Part shown: in pieces, positions 52,975-60,499 of the stretch
Layout: each line of letters starts with the position of its first letter
Position numbering within the stretch: the stretch's first letter is position 1
DNA from: Paractinoplanes aksuensis
Lineage (GTDB): Bacteria; Actinomycetota; Actinomycetes; Mycobacteriales; Micromonosporaceae
NCBI RefSeq assembly: GCF_024137025.1
Contig: NZ_JAMYJR010000047.1
Location: 1-64,000 of the forward strand
Direction of reading: 5' to 3'
DNA length: 64,000 nucleotides
Program-made: the position numbers and the translations under genes
The notes under the pieces: generated by a model
Databases searched by the model: none
What the model was told of the DNA's origin: nothing
What the model saw: only the letters and a program-made list of their open reading frames with translations

Positions 52975-53342
52975 GGGTGGCTCCGTTCGTCGTGGCAGGT
53001 CAAGCACTCGCCGAACGACCGCGCGATGTAGTAGCCCCGGACCTGCCCACACCGCTTGCACGTGCGCCGGGCCGTGAGGGCGGCCCGGATCGCGGCGAGC
53101 TGCGCGCGGCTCGCTGGCCGCTTCGGCCGGGCCAGCTCGAGCCGGTAGAGGTAGGCGGCCCGGACCCCGCCGACCCCGGCCCACAAGATTTGCGCGGCGA
53201 TCGGCTGACGGCCCGGACATAGGCCCCGAGCGCGTAGCTGCCGGCGAGTGGCGAACCCCTCGGGGGCGCCGCGCCACCAATAGGTCGGCAGACCGTGACG
53301 GTCGCCCTCGGGGTCGTGGAAGTCGGCCCGGATCCGGCCCAT
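52971..53342 (-). CDS. RRQ-motif zinc-ribbon protein
   Basis: A 123-residue protein starting MGRIRADFHDPEGDRHGLPT. It has the RRQLRARGLCPGRQPIAAQI segment common in AICE accessory proteins and a C-terminal Cys pair set, CKRCGQVRGYYIARSFGECLTC split over about 97-118, giving a likely zinc ribbon. Its ATG overlaps the methyltransferase stop by one base (TGATG). Probably nucleic-acid binding; role unknown. Confidence 0.8.
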   Translation of the reverse strand: MGRIRADFHDPEGDRHGLPTYWWRGAPEGFATRRQLRARGLCPGRQPIAAQILWAGVGGVRAAYLYRLELARPKRPASRAQLAAIRAALTARRTCKRCGQVRGYYIARSFGECLTCHDERSHP

Positions 53343-54061
53343 CAGGCGGCCCTCGACAGGGTCGCGCCCGGCCGACCTGCACGGTTGCTGCCGGCCAGGA
53401 ACGCGCGGCCGAGCCATTCGGTGTAGGCGGGTGGGATGGCCTCGGTCAGTTCCTCCCGGACGTCGGTCCAGTCGATGCCCATCGCGGTCTGCATCTCCGC
53501 GATCGACGCTTTCCCGCCGCCGGCGCCGTACGCGGCCACATAGGGTCCGTCGTGGTAGACCCCGTGCCGCCAGCCCCGCACCCGTCCCCGATGCGCGACG
53601 TGGGCCGGCCGGGCGACGGTCCAGCCGCCGAGTTCGAAGTTGCGGTGACGGATCACGCCGAGGCCGAACATCTCCCCGCACAAGATGACGTCCTTGCGGA
53701 CCGGCGCCGTCCCGGTCGGCTGCTCGATCACGTAGGGCAGACCGGCCCGATCCAGCCGGGCACGTAGGGCGGGAATGAGTTGGGTGTGCTCGCGGCCCCA
53801 GCCCATCGCCCGGTTGGTGCCCTGGGTCAGCGCGCACCCTTCCTGGCACGGCGGCGAGGTGTGGATCAGGGTGAACGCGTGCACCGTGTCGCGGGCCAAA
53901 AGGTCGTCCAGGAAGGACAGAGCGTCGGCCCGGACGAATCGGTACGGGTAGCGGGGCCGGTCGACGATGTCCACGCCGATCACGTCGAACCCGGCCGCCG
54001 CGTACCCGCCGGCGGCGCCGCCGGCGCAGCAGAACAGATCCAGCAACAGAGGTCGGGCCAT
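53342..54061 (-). CDS. Small cytosine-5 DNA methyltransferase-like protein
   Basis: A 239-residue protein from ATG 54061. Motif I LLDLFCCAGGAAGGYAAAGF, motif II VIGVDI, and motif IV HTSPPCQ with the catalytic Cys are all present. Motif VI, normally ENV, reads IEQP. There is no room for a large target-recognition domain; the enzyme is much shorter than the usual 330 or more residues, as seen for phage-type enzymes. It may protect the element from host restriction; no partner nuclease is present. Confidence 0.85.
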   Translation of the reverse strand: MARPLLLDLFCCAGGAAGGYAAAGFDVIGVDIVDRPRYPYRFVRADALSFLDDLLARDTVHAFTLIHTSPPCQEGCALTQGTNRAMGWGREHTQLIPALRARLDRAGLPYVIEQPTGTAPVRKDVILCGEMFGLGVIRHRNFELGGWTVARPAHVAHRGRVRGWRHGVYHDGPYVAAYGAGGGKASIAEMQTAMGIDWTDVREELTEAIPPAYTEWLGRAFLAGSNRAGRPGATLSRAA

Positions 54062-54399
54062 CACGCGGCCCTCCGCTCGATCGCGGGCCGCTCGGCCCGG
54101 TCTCGCAGGACACCGCGCCTGATCGCGACGGCGGCCAGCAGTTCCCGCATCAGCCGCAACGTGAGAGCGACCTGCCACCGGGCGCCCGTTTCGCTGCTGT
54201 GCAACGGGATCCGGGCGCGGATCTCGGCGTACTCGGTGTCGCCGGCGCGCACGCGGGTGATGACGGCCCGGCCGCCGATGCTGTCGGCGATCAGGTCTGC
54301 CGACCGGTGCTCGGCGACCCCGCAGCGGTGATCGCGGGTACACCAGGTCGTGTGCTCGGTGAGCTCGCGCCGGAAGCGGGCCATGGTCCGGGCGGCCAT
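54061..54399 (-). CDS. AICE hypothetical protein, 112 residues
   Basis: It starts MAARTMARFRRELTEHTTW and has a Cys/His pair (WCTRDHRCG) near the start. An alpha/beta body follows with LTLRLMRELLAAVAIR. No family recognised. It overlaps its neighbours on both sides by single bases (TGATG), so it is translated within the accessory cluster. Confidence 0.75.
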   Translation of the reverse strand: MAARTMARFRRELTEHTTWCTRDHRCGVAEHRSADLIADSIGGRAVITRVRAGDTEYAEIRARIPLHSSETGARWQVALTLRLMRELLAAVAIRRGVLRDRAERPAIERRAA

Positions 54400-54671
54400 C
54401 AGCGGGTGCCCTTGTCGTGCAGCTCGCGCAGGTTGTTGAGGATCCGGCGGCCGATACGGAGCCGGCGTCCGTCGCCGTGGCAGCGTCGACACAGGCCGAA
54501 CGCGCGGCCGAACGGCGACCGGCGCTTGCCGCTGCCGTCGCACTTGCGGCAGGCGCCGAACGGCCAGAGCCAGCAGCCGATCCCGTAACAGAGAGTGGCG
54601 ATCACGGCGGCGGCGATCAGGACGGCGATCATGGTGGTTTCCGGGGTTGCGGTCGCGGCGAGGGCAGGCAC
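54399..54671 (-). CDS. Small membrane protein with two CxxCxGxG-like motifs
   Basis: A 90-residue protein. A single helix spans about 14-35 (IAVLIAAAVIATLCYGIGCW). A cytoplasmic tail follows with CRKCDGSGKR and CRRCHGDGRR, which resemble DnaJ zinc-finger repeats but number only two. The tail is strongly basic. It could anchor a zinc-dependent contact near the translocase at the membrane; that is inference. First gene after the repeat cluster at 54719-54808. Confidence 0.78.
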   Translation of the reverse strand: MPALAATATPETTMIAVLIAAAVIATLCYGIGCWLWPFGACRKCDGSGKRRSPFGRAFGLCRRCHGDGRRLRIGRRILNNLRELHDKGTR

Positions 54672-54718
54672 GGCGAGCCTCCTGAGGGCGGTTTCGGGCG
54701 TGGAGGGCTGGTGGGGCG

Positions 54719-54808
54719 ACCCGCGACCGGTCGATGTCTGCGCTGAACAGGCCGGTCGCGGGTTGAGTCGCGTTGGCGCGACCGGTCGCGGGTGGGCCGC
54801 GACCGGTC
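54719..54808. repeat. GCGACCGG / CCGGTCGC repeat cluster downstream of the translocase gene (candidate clt)
   Basis: The 8-mer GCGACCGG or its complement occurs at 54723, 54752, 54778, 54782 (overlapping, palindromic) and 54799. The first two copies can pair as ACCCGCGACCGG/CCGGTCGCGGGT, a 12-bp stem. The cluster overlaps the translocase stop codon. In Streptomyces plasmids TraB binds short repeats in a clt locus; this is a candidate equivalent. Confidence 0.65.
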
Positions 54809-56936
54809 AGGCGGCCTTGCGGCGGCCGATCGCGGCGTCGATGTCGTCGGTCTTGGCTCCTTTGAGGGCCTTGCCGGATCGCTTGACGTCTACGCTCCGT
54901 ACACCAAAGCTGCGGACCTGAGCGGAGATCGATTCGGCGGTGACGTCCGCGTACGCCTCGGGCAGCCGTTCGGCCAGGCGGGTAGCGATCTCTTCCCACT
55001 GCGCGCCGGTCTCGCCCCGCTCGATCACCGAGCGGACGTCGGCCAGCACATCGCGGACCTCGCGGGCGATGTCCTCCCCGGCCGCCATGCCCGAGAGGGT
55101 GCTGGCCGCTTCACGCAGCTTGCGGGCCGCGACCAGGATCTTCTCGGCGTCGTCGGCGTCCGCAAGATAGGTCCGCACGGTCGGGGTGGCGTCCGACGCG
55201 CCGCGCAGGATCCCGACGCCCTTGTAGGACGGCAGCAGCGTCGACGAGTCGTAGCCCTCGGAGTTCGCGCCCGCCCCGAGGACCAGGTCGGAGACGTTCC
55301 ACGAGCCCGTACGCAGGGAGAACCGGACCTGGTGGTTGTCGCGGAAGCTGATGAACTGGGTCGCGACCTGCCCGCCACCGACACCCGAGGGCCGCTGGGT
55401 GGCGTCGACGAAGATGACCCCGGCCGCCGGGGCGACCTTGACCAGGTAGACCAGCAGACCGGCGATCTCCTTGCTGATGTCGCCCAGGTCGAAGTACTCC
55501 TGGAACTCGTCCATGACCACCAGCCGGACCGGCATCTTGTACTTCGGATCCCGGGCGATCTCGCGGGTCAGCTTGCCCTCGGGACAGACGTCGACCGGCA
55601 GCTTGGACAGCCGCTCGTAGCGGTCCTGCACGTCGGCCTTGATCTCGCGTAGCGCTTCGAGCACGATCTCGGCGGGGTCGCCGTCGCGGGTCATGGCCAG
55701 GCCGAACGCGCACCGGTCGGCGATCAGGGCGAACTTGCGCCAGTCCGGCTTGCCGCCGCCATCGAGCACGGTCAGCTTCACGTACGGGTCCAGCCCGGCG
55801 TACAGGGCCAGGGTGCGGGCGGCGAACGTCTTGCCCTGCCGAGGCTGCGCGCCGATCAGGATCGAGTTCCACATCAGGTCGACGGCGACCTTGTTGCCGC
55901 GCTCGTCCAGCCCGAACGGGGCCGGCTGCCAGATATCGGTCGGCTTGCACCGCAGCAACGGGGTACGGCCGGCGCCCTGCGCGAGCGGGTCACGGTCGGC
56001 CACCCACAGCGTGTGCCGCCGGTGGCTGCTGGGATCGCGGGTGATGAACACCTGCGACACGGCCACATCCAGACCCGAGGCGACCGCGCCGCGCGCCTTG
56101 ACCGCGTCGTCGAAGGTCTTGCCGTACGGCAGGTCGATCGATACCTGCGAGCCGGTGCCCGACGCGTCGCGGGCCATGGTCGACCCGAACCCGATCTGCT
56201 GGTGGGCCTTGTCCGGGTGGCCGAGACCGGCCGCGTAGTAGGCGCGCAGGATGATGTCCGGGTTGACCTGCCGGAACCGGCCCGACACGGTGGCCGGGGT
56301 GATGATGCGCCGATCCTGCGGCCGGCCGACATGTGCAAGGAAAGCGACCACACCGACGGCGGCGAGCAGCAGCACCCACACCGGGGCGGCGGCGTAAAGC
56401 ACCGGTCCGCCGATGCCGACGGCCAGCAGCTCGGCGGCCAGGACCAGGCCGCGCCACGCGCGGGTGGCCTTGACCTCGCGGTGCAGCTTGAGCCACATGC
56501 CGGGGTCGTTGGCGTCGGCGGCGGCCTGACGCAGGCCATACTGCTCCGACACCCACCACCACTTGAGCTGGCGCCCGGTCAGCCGGAACACACCGATCAC
56601 AGCCCAGAACAGGGCCAGGACGGTGTACCAGGGCGTACGCACGGCATGGAACCCGGCGCGGTAGCCGGTCAGGGCGGCGGCCTGCGCGAGGCTGTGCCGG
56701 GCGTTCGGCCACGTCGACCAGTTGGCCGGCACGATCGGCCGCTTGCCCGACGCGTCGACCGGCGCCGGCTCGACCGGCATCCCGCCACGCTGCGGGGCGT
56801 CGTCCAGGTTCACCTCGAAGTGCGTGCCCGCCTCGGCCCGGCGGGTGCGCTCGGCGTCCAGGTCGACCACGGCGGCGACATCGGCCTCCGCGGCCTTCCA
56901 GTCGAAGTTCTGAGGCTCTTCGTTGGGCGTGTTCAC
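54807..56936 (-). CDS. FtsK/SpoIIIE-type conjugative DNA translocase (TraSA-like)
   Basis: A 709-residue protein. An acidic N-terminus (1-75) is followed by paired hydrophobic segments near 100-120 and 165-210. The motor domain has Walker A LIGAQPRQGKTFAAR (about 355-369) and Walker B VRLVVMDEFQEY. The C-terminal region has two-helix segments and a basic end that could hold the DNA-recognition winged helix. A single such ATPase moves double-stranded AICE DNA between mycelia; no T4SS genes are present. It is the largest gene of the element and lies in the leftward operon. Confidence 0.93.
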   Translation of the reverse strand: MNTPNEEPQNFDWKAAEADVAAVVDLDAERTRRAEAGTHFEVNLDDAPQRGGMPVEPAPVDASGKRPIVPANWSTWPNARHSLAQAAALTGYRAGFHAVRTPWYTVLALFWAVIGVFRLTGRQLKWWWVSEQYGLRQAAADANDPGMWLKLHREVKATRAWRGLVLAAELLAVGIGGPVLYAAAPVWVLLLAAVGVVAFLAHVGRPQDRRIITPATVSGRFRQVNPDIILRAYYAAGLGHPDKAHQQIGFGSTMARDASGTGSQVSIDLPYGKTFDDAVKARGAVASGLDVAVSQVFITRDPSSHRRHTLWVADRDPLAQGAGRTPLLRCKPTDIWQPAPFGLDERGNKVAVDLMWNSILIGAQPRQGKTFAARTLALYAGLDPYVKLTVLDGGGKPDWRKFALIADRCAFGLAMTRDGDPAEIVLEALREIKADVQDRYERLSKLPVDVCPEGKLTREIARDPKYKMPVRLVVMDEFQEYFDLGDISKEIAGLLVYLVKVAPAAGVIFVDATQRPSGVGGGQVATQFISFRDNHQVRFSLRTGSWNVSDLVLGAGANSEGYDSSTLLPSYKGVGILRGASDATPTVRTYLADADDAEKILVAARKLREAASTLSGMAAGEDIAREVRDVLADVRSVIERGETGAQWEEIATRLAERLPEAYADVTAESISAQVRSFGVRSVDVKRSGKALKGAKTDDIDAAIGRRKAA

Positions 56937-56956
56937 GGTGTCTGTCCTCCCGGCTT

Positions 56957-57415
56957 TCAGGCGGCGATCACGAGGGCGGCGACGAACAGGAACAGGTAGT
57001 GAAAGGACTGATCGAGGGCGTACGTGCCGGTGCCGATGCAGGGGTTGTCGTCATGACCCCGGCGCGGCCGGCCGACGGCGACGAAGCCGTCAAGGCGGGC
57101 GAGCCGGGCGAGCGCGGCCAGCGGCGTGCGCCGGTCGGCGATGTAGTGCGTGACCGCCGAGATGCCGAGCCCAGCGGCGACCTGCCACGGGTTGAGCGGC
57201 AGACCGAGGCCGAAGTGCAGGACGTTCAGCGCGACCATCGCGGTCGCCGTGTAGCTGGCGACGTGCGCGGCGCACGCGTTCCGGCCGGCCCAGCCCGGGC
57301 GGCCCTTGGTCAGGGCCTGGTGGTCGGTCTGGATCCAGTGGTCGGCGACCTGGTGAGCGACGAACAGGGCGACGAAGACGGCTGCGAAGGTGGCGGCGTG
57401 GTCGGTGGCGGTCAT
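56957..57415 (-). CDS. DUF3307-like membrane protein
   Basis: A 152-residue protein with about four helices. The motif HQVADHWIQTDHQALTKG near residues 21-38 (HxxxDHWIQT) and THYIADRRTPL resemble DUF3307, found on actinobacterial elements next to tra genes. The conserved His/Asp set suggests metal binding in the membrane. Possibly a spread protein; unproven. It overlaps the 51-residue gene by three bases. Confidence 0.8.
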   Translation of the reverse strand: MTATDHAATFAAVFVALFVAHQVADHWIQTDHQALTKGRPGWAGRNACAAHVASYTATAMVALNVLHFGLGLPLNPWQVAAGLGISAVTHYIADRRTPLAALARLARLDGFVAVGRPRRGHDDNPCIGTGTYALDQSFHYLFLFVAALVIAA

Positions 57416-57567
57416 CGGGTGCGGCCGATCGAGCGGCGGTCGCGGCCGGCGGCTGCGGCAGCGCGGGCCTGCCGTTCGTCGGCGGCCCGTGCGGCGTCCT
57501 GAGCGGCCTTGATGTCCTGTGCGCTGCGCTCGGCCTTATTGCCGGGGCCGAAGAGACTGCTTGCCAT
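57412..57567 (-). CDS. 51-residue Ala/Arg-rich protein
   Basis: ATG 57567 follows AGGAGACACC with ideal spacing. The product is MASSLFGPGNKAERSAQDIK followed by an Ala/Arg-rich helix and ends RSIGRTR. Hydrophilic, predicted helical. Its stop overlaps the DUF3307 start (ATGA). A strong ribosome site and overlap support a real gene; function unknown. Confidence 0.75.
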   Translation of the reverse strand: MASSLFGPGNKAERSAQDIKAAQDAARAADERQARAAAAAGRDRRSIGRTR

Positions 57568-57658
57568 ACTGGGTGTCTCCTGACGGTTCTCGTGACTGGT
57601 GGGAGACCGGCGGCGCGGCGTGTGACTTGGCGGTTGTGGGCCGTGCCGCCGGGCGGAG

Positions 57659-58408
57659 CTAGGCTGCGATCAGGTCGGGCGTTTCCGCAGCAACCGGGGC
57701 AGATGGTGACGCGTCGGTGGCGCTCAGGGTGGCGAGGTGGCGCCGGGCCGTCGACGGCGAGACACCGGCCTTGGCGGCGATCTGCGCGACCGGCGCGCCG
57801 GGCATTTTGGCGGCTGCCTTGGCCACCTTCTCGGCCGAGGCGGGGCGGGGAGTGACGCGCTTGACGGTCGGCTTCTTGACCGCCGGAACGGGCGCCGGGT
57901 CAGGCTCGATCACCGGGGCGGTGACCGGCTCAGTGACGGGCGCTTCGATGACGATCGGAGCGATCACTTCGGCCGGCGCGGGAACCGGGGTCGTTCGGCG
58001 GGCCGTCGCCAGTAGTGCGCCGGTGGCCATGACCATCAGGCCGTCGACGGCGAGCGGGCCGAGCATCGCGGTCAGGGCGTCCTCGCCGTAGAAGTCGAGC
58101 AGGCCGGCGAGGTGCTTGTACGAGACGAACGCGGCGACCAGGGCCACCGGCAGCAGACCGCCGAAGCGCATGACCGACCAGCCTCGGCCCGACGGCCATG
58201 CGACGCGGGCCAGGATCTCGGTCGCCACGAACAGGGCGACAGGCCAGAAGATCGCACCCACTACCGCGCCGGTCTGCGGCGTCCAGTCGGCCGGGGCGTC
58301 GACGGGCGGGACGTACGAGTGAGCAACGTTGGCGGCGATGGAGACCGAGCCGCCGAGGGCGGCGCCGATGTAGGCCCAACCACGGCCCGACACGGAGGGC
58401 TTACGCAT
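57659..58408 (-). CDS. DUF2637 spread-like membrane protein with C-terminal HTH
   Basis: A 249-residue protein from ATG 58408. About four helices lie in 1-130 (IGAALGGSVSIAANVAHSYV, AVVGAIFWPVALFVATEIL, and two more), matching DUF2637/SpdB-type proteins. A Pro/Val linker follows, then a C-terminal helix-turn-helix (APVAQIAAKAGVSPSTARRH). Such proteins are linked to intramycelial plasmid spread and pair with TraB-type motors. The HTH suggests it also touches DNA. Confidence 0.85.
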   Translation of the reverse strand: MRKPSVSGRGWAYIGAALGGSVSIAANVAHSYVPPVDAPADWTPQTGAVVGAIFWPVALFVATEILARVAWPSGRGWSVMRFGGLLPVALVAAFVSYKHLAGLLDFYGEDALTAMLGPLAVDGLMVMATGALLATARRTTPVPAPAEVIAPIVIEAPVTEPVTAPVIEPDPAPVPAVKKPTVKRVTPRPASAEKVAKAAAKMPGAPVAQIAAKAGVSPSTARRHLATLSATDASPSAPVAAETPDLIAA

Positions 58409-58653
58409 CACGCGACCGCCTTCCAGGAGGCGGGACGCGCGGCCAGCTCGCCGGCAACGCGGATGACGCGGGCCTCGGCCCGACGCAGCCGCCGCCAGTC
58501 CAACGGCGACGGACCGCCGTGGTCGGCGGCGTTGATGAGAGCGATCTCGGCGTCCAACACCGTCAGTTCGGCATCGATCAGCGACCACTCGGCCTCGATC
58601 GCGGACAGCTCGCCCGGCGTCGGCTCGTCGTGTCGGAGCGTGTGCGTTCGCAC
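58408..58653 (-). CDS. DUF6284-family small protein
   Basis: An 81-residue acidic helical protein: EPTPGELSAIEAEWSLIDAE, then LTVLDAEIALINAADHGG. The pattern fits DUF6284, a family of AICE/plasmid origin with unknown function. It is the first gene of the long leftward operon, so its promoter should lie in 58654-58786 with the GntR operators. Confidence 0.82.
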   Translation of the reverse strand: MRTHTLRHDEPTPGELSAIEAEWSLIDAELTVLDAEIALINAADHGGPSPLDWRRLRRAEARVIRVAGELAARPASWKAVA

Positions 58654-58678
58654 TGCGGAACCTCCAAGACTGGGTGCA

Positions 58679-58772
58679 CTGGGCTAGTCCAGTAGCGATG
58701 CCTCGAAGGTAGGCCAGGTGGGCTAGTCCAGTCAATGCCAAAATGCAAACTAACCTCGCTGGGCTAGTCCGG
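58679..58772. promoter_or_regulatory. Three operators CTGGGCTAGTCCAG between DUF6284 and the GntR gene
   Basis: Copies at 58679-58692 (CTGGGCTAGTCCAG), 58718-58731 (GTGGGCTAGTCCAG) and 58759-58772 (CTGGGCTAGTCCGG), spaced 39 and 41 bp. The consensus CTGG-N-CTAG-N-CCAG is palindromic. They lie in the divergent promoter region and the last ends 14 bp before the GntR start codon, so the GntR protein is the obvious binder, repressing itself and the transfer operon. Confidence 0.88.
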
Positions 58773-58786
58773 TGTAAGGTGGCCCA

Positions 58787-59653
58787 ATGGCCGTTGACTT
58801 GGACTTTCTTGGCGACCTCGATCCCGACGATTCCCGCCAGGCATCACAGCAGATTGCGAATTTGCTGCGCGCGGCGATCTTGACCAAGAAGCTTGCGCCG
58901 GGCGAGAAGCTGCCCTCGCAGCGCGATCTTGCCGACCGATTCGGCGTCGCGCGAGAAACGATCAAGCGTGCGATCGAGGGCCTACGAACGGAGCGGCTGG
59001 TCGTCAGCCGGCAGGGCAGCGGCATCTACGTACGTGCGCAGACCCAACGCCCGGTAGAGCTGCGACCGCTGATCGAGGCAGCATTCGAGCAGACCCACGT
59101 GGCGATCGACTTTTCCGGATTCTCGGGCGAGACGCTGCGCGATGCGATCGCCGAGGCGCTCGACCTCGTCCGCGCTGGCCGAAGCGCGCCGGAAACGATC
59201 GCTGTCCGGCTCATGATCTGCGACATGTCGGTACCCATGGCCCTGCCGGCGCTGGCCGCAACAGGCGGCGACGATCCCGCTGTCCGGAAGCGGGCAGAAC
59301 GGATCACTCGGCGGGCAGCAGACGGCATCGTTGACCAGGTGCAGGAACTTGCCGAGCTGGGTCTAGTGAAGTCGGCGACGGTCGACGTACGGATGCACAG
59401 CATCGCTCCGACCTTCAAGCTCTACATGCTCAACGACCGAGAGGCGTTCTTCGGCTTCTACCCTGCGGTCAAGCGCGAGGTGAACATCGGCGGCGAGCCG
59501 GTCGAGATCTTCGACCTGCTCGGCCGGGACGCGTCCCTATTCCACTTCGCGGTCGACGACGACGAAGCGTCTCAGGGCACGCAGTTCGTTGAGTCCGCAC
59601 GTCTGTGGTTCGACTCGGTGTGGAACAGCGTCGCGCGCGAGTACCGATCGTGA
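58787..59653 (+). CDS. GntR-family regulator of the AICE (KorSA-like)
   Basis: A 288-residue protein. The GntR winged helix lies at about 20-85 (LRAAILTKKLAPGEKLPSQR, DLADRFGVARETIKRAIEGL). A larger C-terminal ligand/effector domain of unknown type ends NSVAREYRS. By position and by three palindromic sites in its own upstream region it should repress the leftward transfer operon and itself, like KorSA of pSAM2. Its stop overlaps the HAD gene (GTGA). A truncated, deleted copy lies at 32671-32989. Confidence 0.92.
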   Translation: MAVDLDFLGDLDPDDSRQASQQIANLLRAAILTKKLAPGEKLPSQRDLADRFGVARETIKRAIEGLRTERLVVSRQGSGIYVRAQTQRPVELRPLIEAAFEQTHVAIDFSGFSGETLRDAIAEALDLVRAGRSAPETIAVRLMICDMSVPMALPALAATGGDDPAVRKRAERITRRAADGIVDQVQELAELGLVKSATVDVRMHSIAPTFKLYMLNDREAFFGFYPAVKREVNIGGEPVEIFDLLGRDASLFHFAVDDDEASQGTQFVESARLWFDSVWNSVAREYRS

Positions 59654-60363
59654 GCCGGCCCAAGCTCGCCGACCTGGTCGGCGCGGGGCCGTTGCTCCTG
59701 GACTTCGACGGACCGGTGTGCTCAATCTTCGCTGGATACCCGGCGCCGCGCGTGGCCGCAGAGCTGGTTGCACTACTCGACATCGAGGGTGTCGCCATGC
59801 CGCAGGAATTGCGCAGCGAGGGCGATCCCCTAGCCGTACTGCGATGGGTTGGCGAGGCGTGTTCGAGCGACCTGACGGCAACTGTCGACGAAGCCCTATG
59901 TGCGGCCGAGCTACACGCCGCTTCAGTTGCGGCGCCCACACCGTTCGGGCGTGAGGTGATCCTCGGCGCGGCTGCACGTGGCGTGCCGGTCGCTGTGGTC
60001 AGCAACAACTCGGCAGTGTCGATCGAGGCGTACCTGACAGCCCACGACTTGGCTCGCTATGTCACGCCGATCATCGGCCGGGCATACGGGACTCCGCAGC
60101 TGATGAAGCCGAATCCCGCGCCGGTGCTCGATGCCGTGGGCGCCCTCGGGGCCGAGGCTGCGTCATGCGTGCTGGTCGGCGACTCCCTCTCCGACATCGA
60201 AGCTGCCCGGGCCGCCGGGATCAGCGCGATCGGCTACGCCAACAAGGAATGGAAGGTCAACGCCTTCACGTCTGCCGACATCGTTGTGACGTCAATGGGC
60301 GAAATCGCCGAGGCGCTGTCTCCGGTGTCCCCAGTGTCCCCACTGTCCCCGAAGGGGGACTGA
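59650..60363 (+). CDS. HAD-family hydrolase of the AICE
   Basis: A 237-residue protein from GTG 59650. Motif I LLLDFDGPVCS has the nucleophile and general-acid Asp, motif II is VAVVSNNSA, motif III has the Lys in LMKPNPAP, and motif IV is CVLVGDSLSDIEAA. A phosphatase on a small molecule is likely. It is coupled to the GntR gene, a pair often seen in AICEs, where the phosphatase may act on the regulator's ligand (inference). The tail (PVSPVSPLSPK) comes from 9-bp repeats. Confidence 0.9.
   Translation: MSRPKLADLVGAGPLLLDFDGPVCSIFAGYPAPRVAAELVALLDIEGVAMPQELRSEGDPLAVLRWVGEACSSDLTATVDEALCAAELHAASVAAPTPFGREVILGAAARGVPVAVVSNNSAVSIEAYLTAHDLARYVTPIIGRAYGTPQLMKPNPAPVLDAVGALGAEAASCVLVGDSLSDIEAARAAGISAIGYANKEWKVNAFTSADIVVTSMGEIAEALSPVSPVSPLSPKGD
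60315..60350. repeat. Four 9-bp NNTGTCCCC units at the end of the HAD gene
   Basis: GCTGTCTCC, GGTGTCCCC, AGTGTCCCC and ACTGTCCCC are contiguous. In reverse complement they equal the GGGGACANN units at 49693-49728. More TGTC/GACA words continue to about 60396. Confidence 0.75.
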
Positions 60364-60499
60364 GCTGCGAAAACAGCGGAGACAGTTCAGGGACACCATG
60401 GCCCTCGCCGCTGGCCGAGCCAATTCCGAGCCTAATGAAATGTCAATCTTGCTACCCAACGGGAGCAGGCGGCGAGGATCCTCGCTACCGAATGACACA

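Noticed and set aside
53342..54343. A 333-residue methyltransferase starting near 54343
   Set aside because: Residues before MARPLLLDLFCCAGG show no methyltransferase sequence and overlap the upstream gene; TGATGG coupling at 54061 supports the shorter form.
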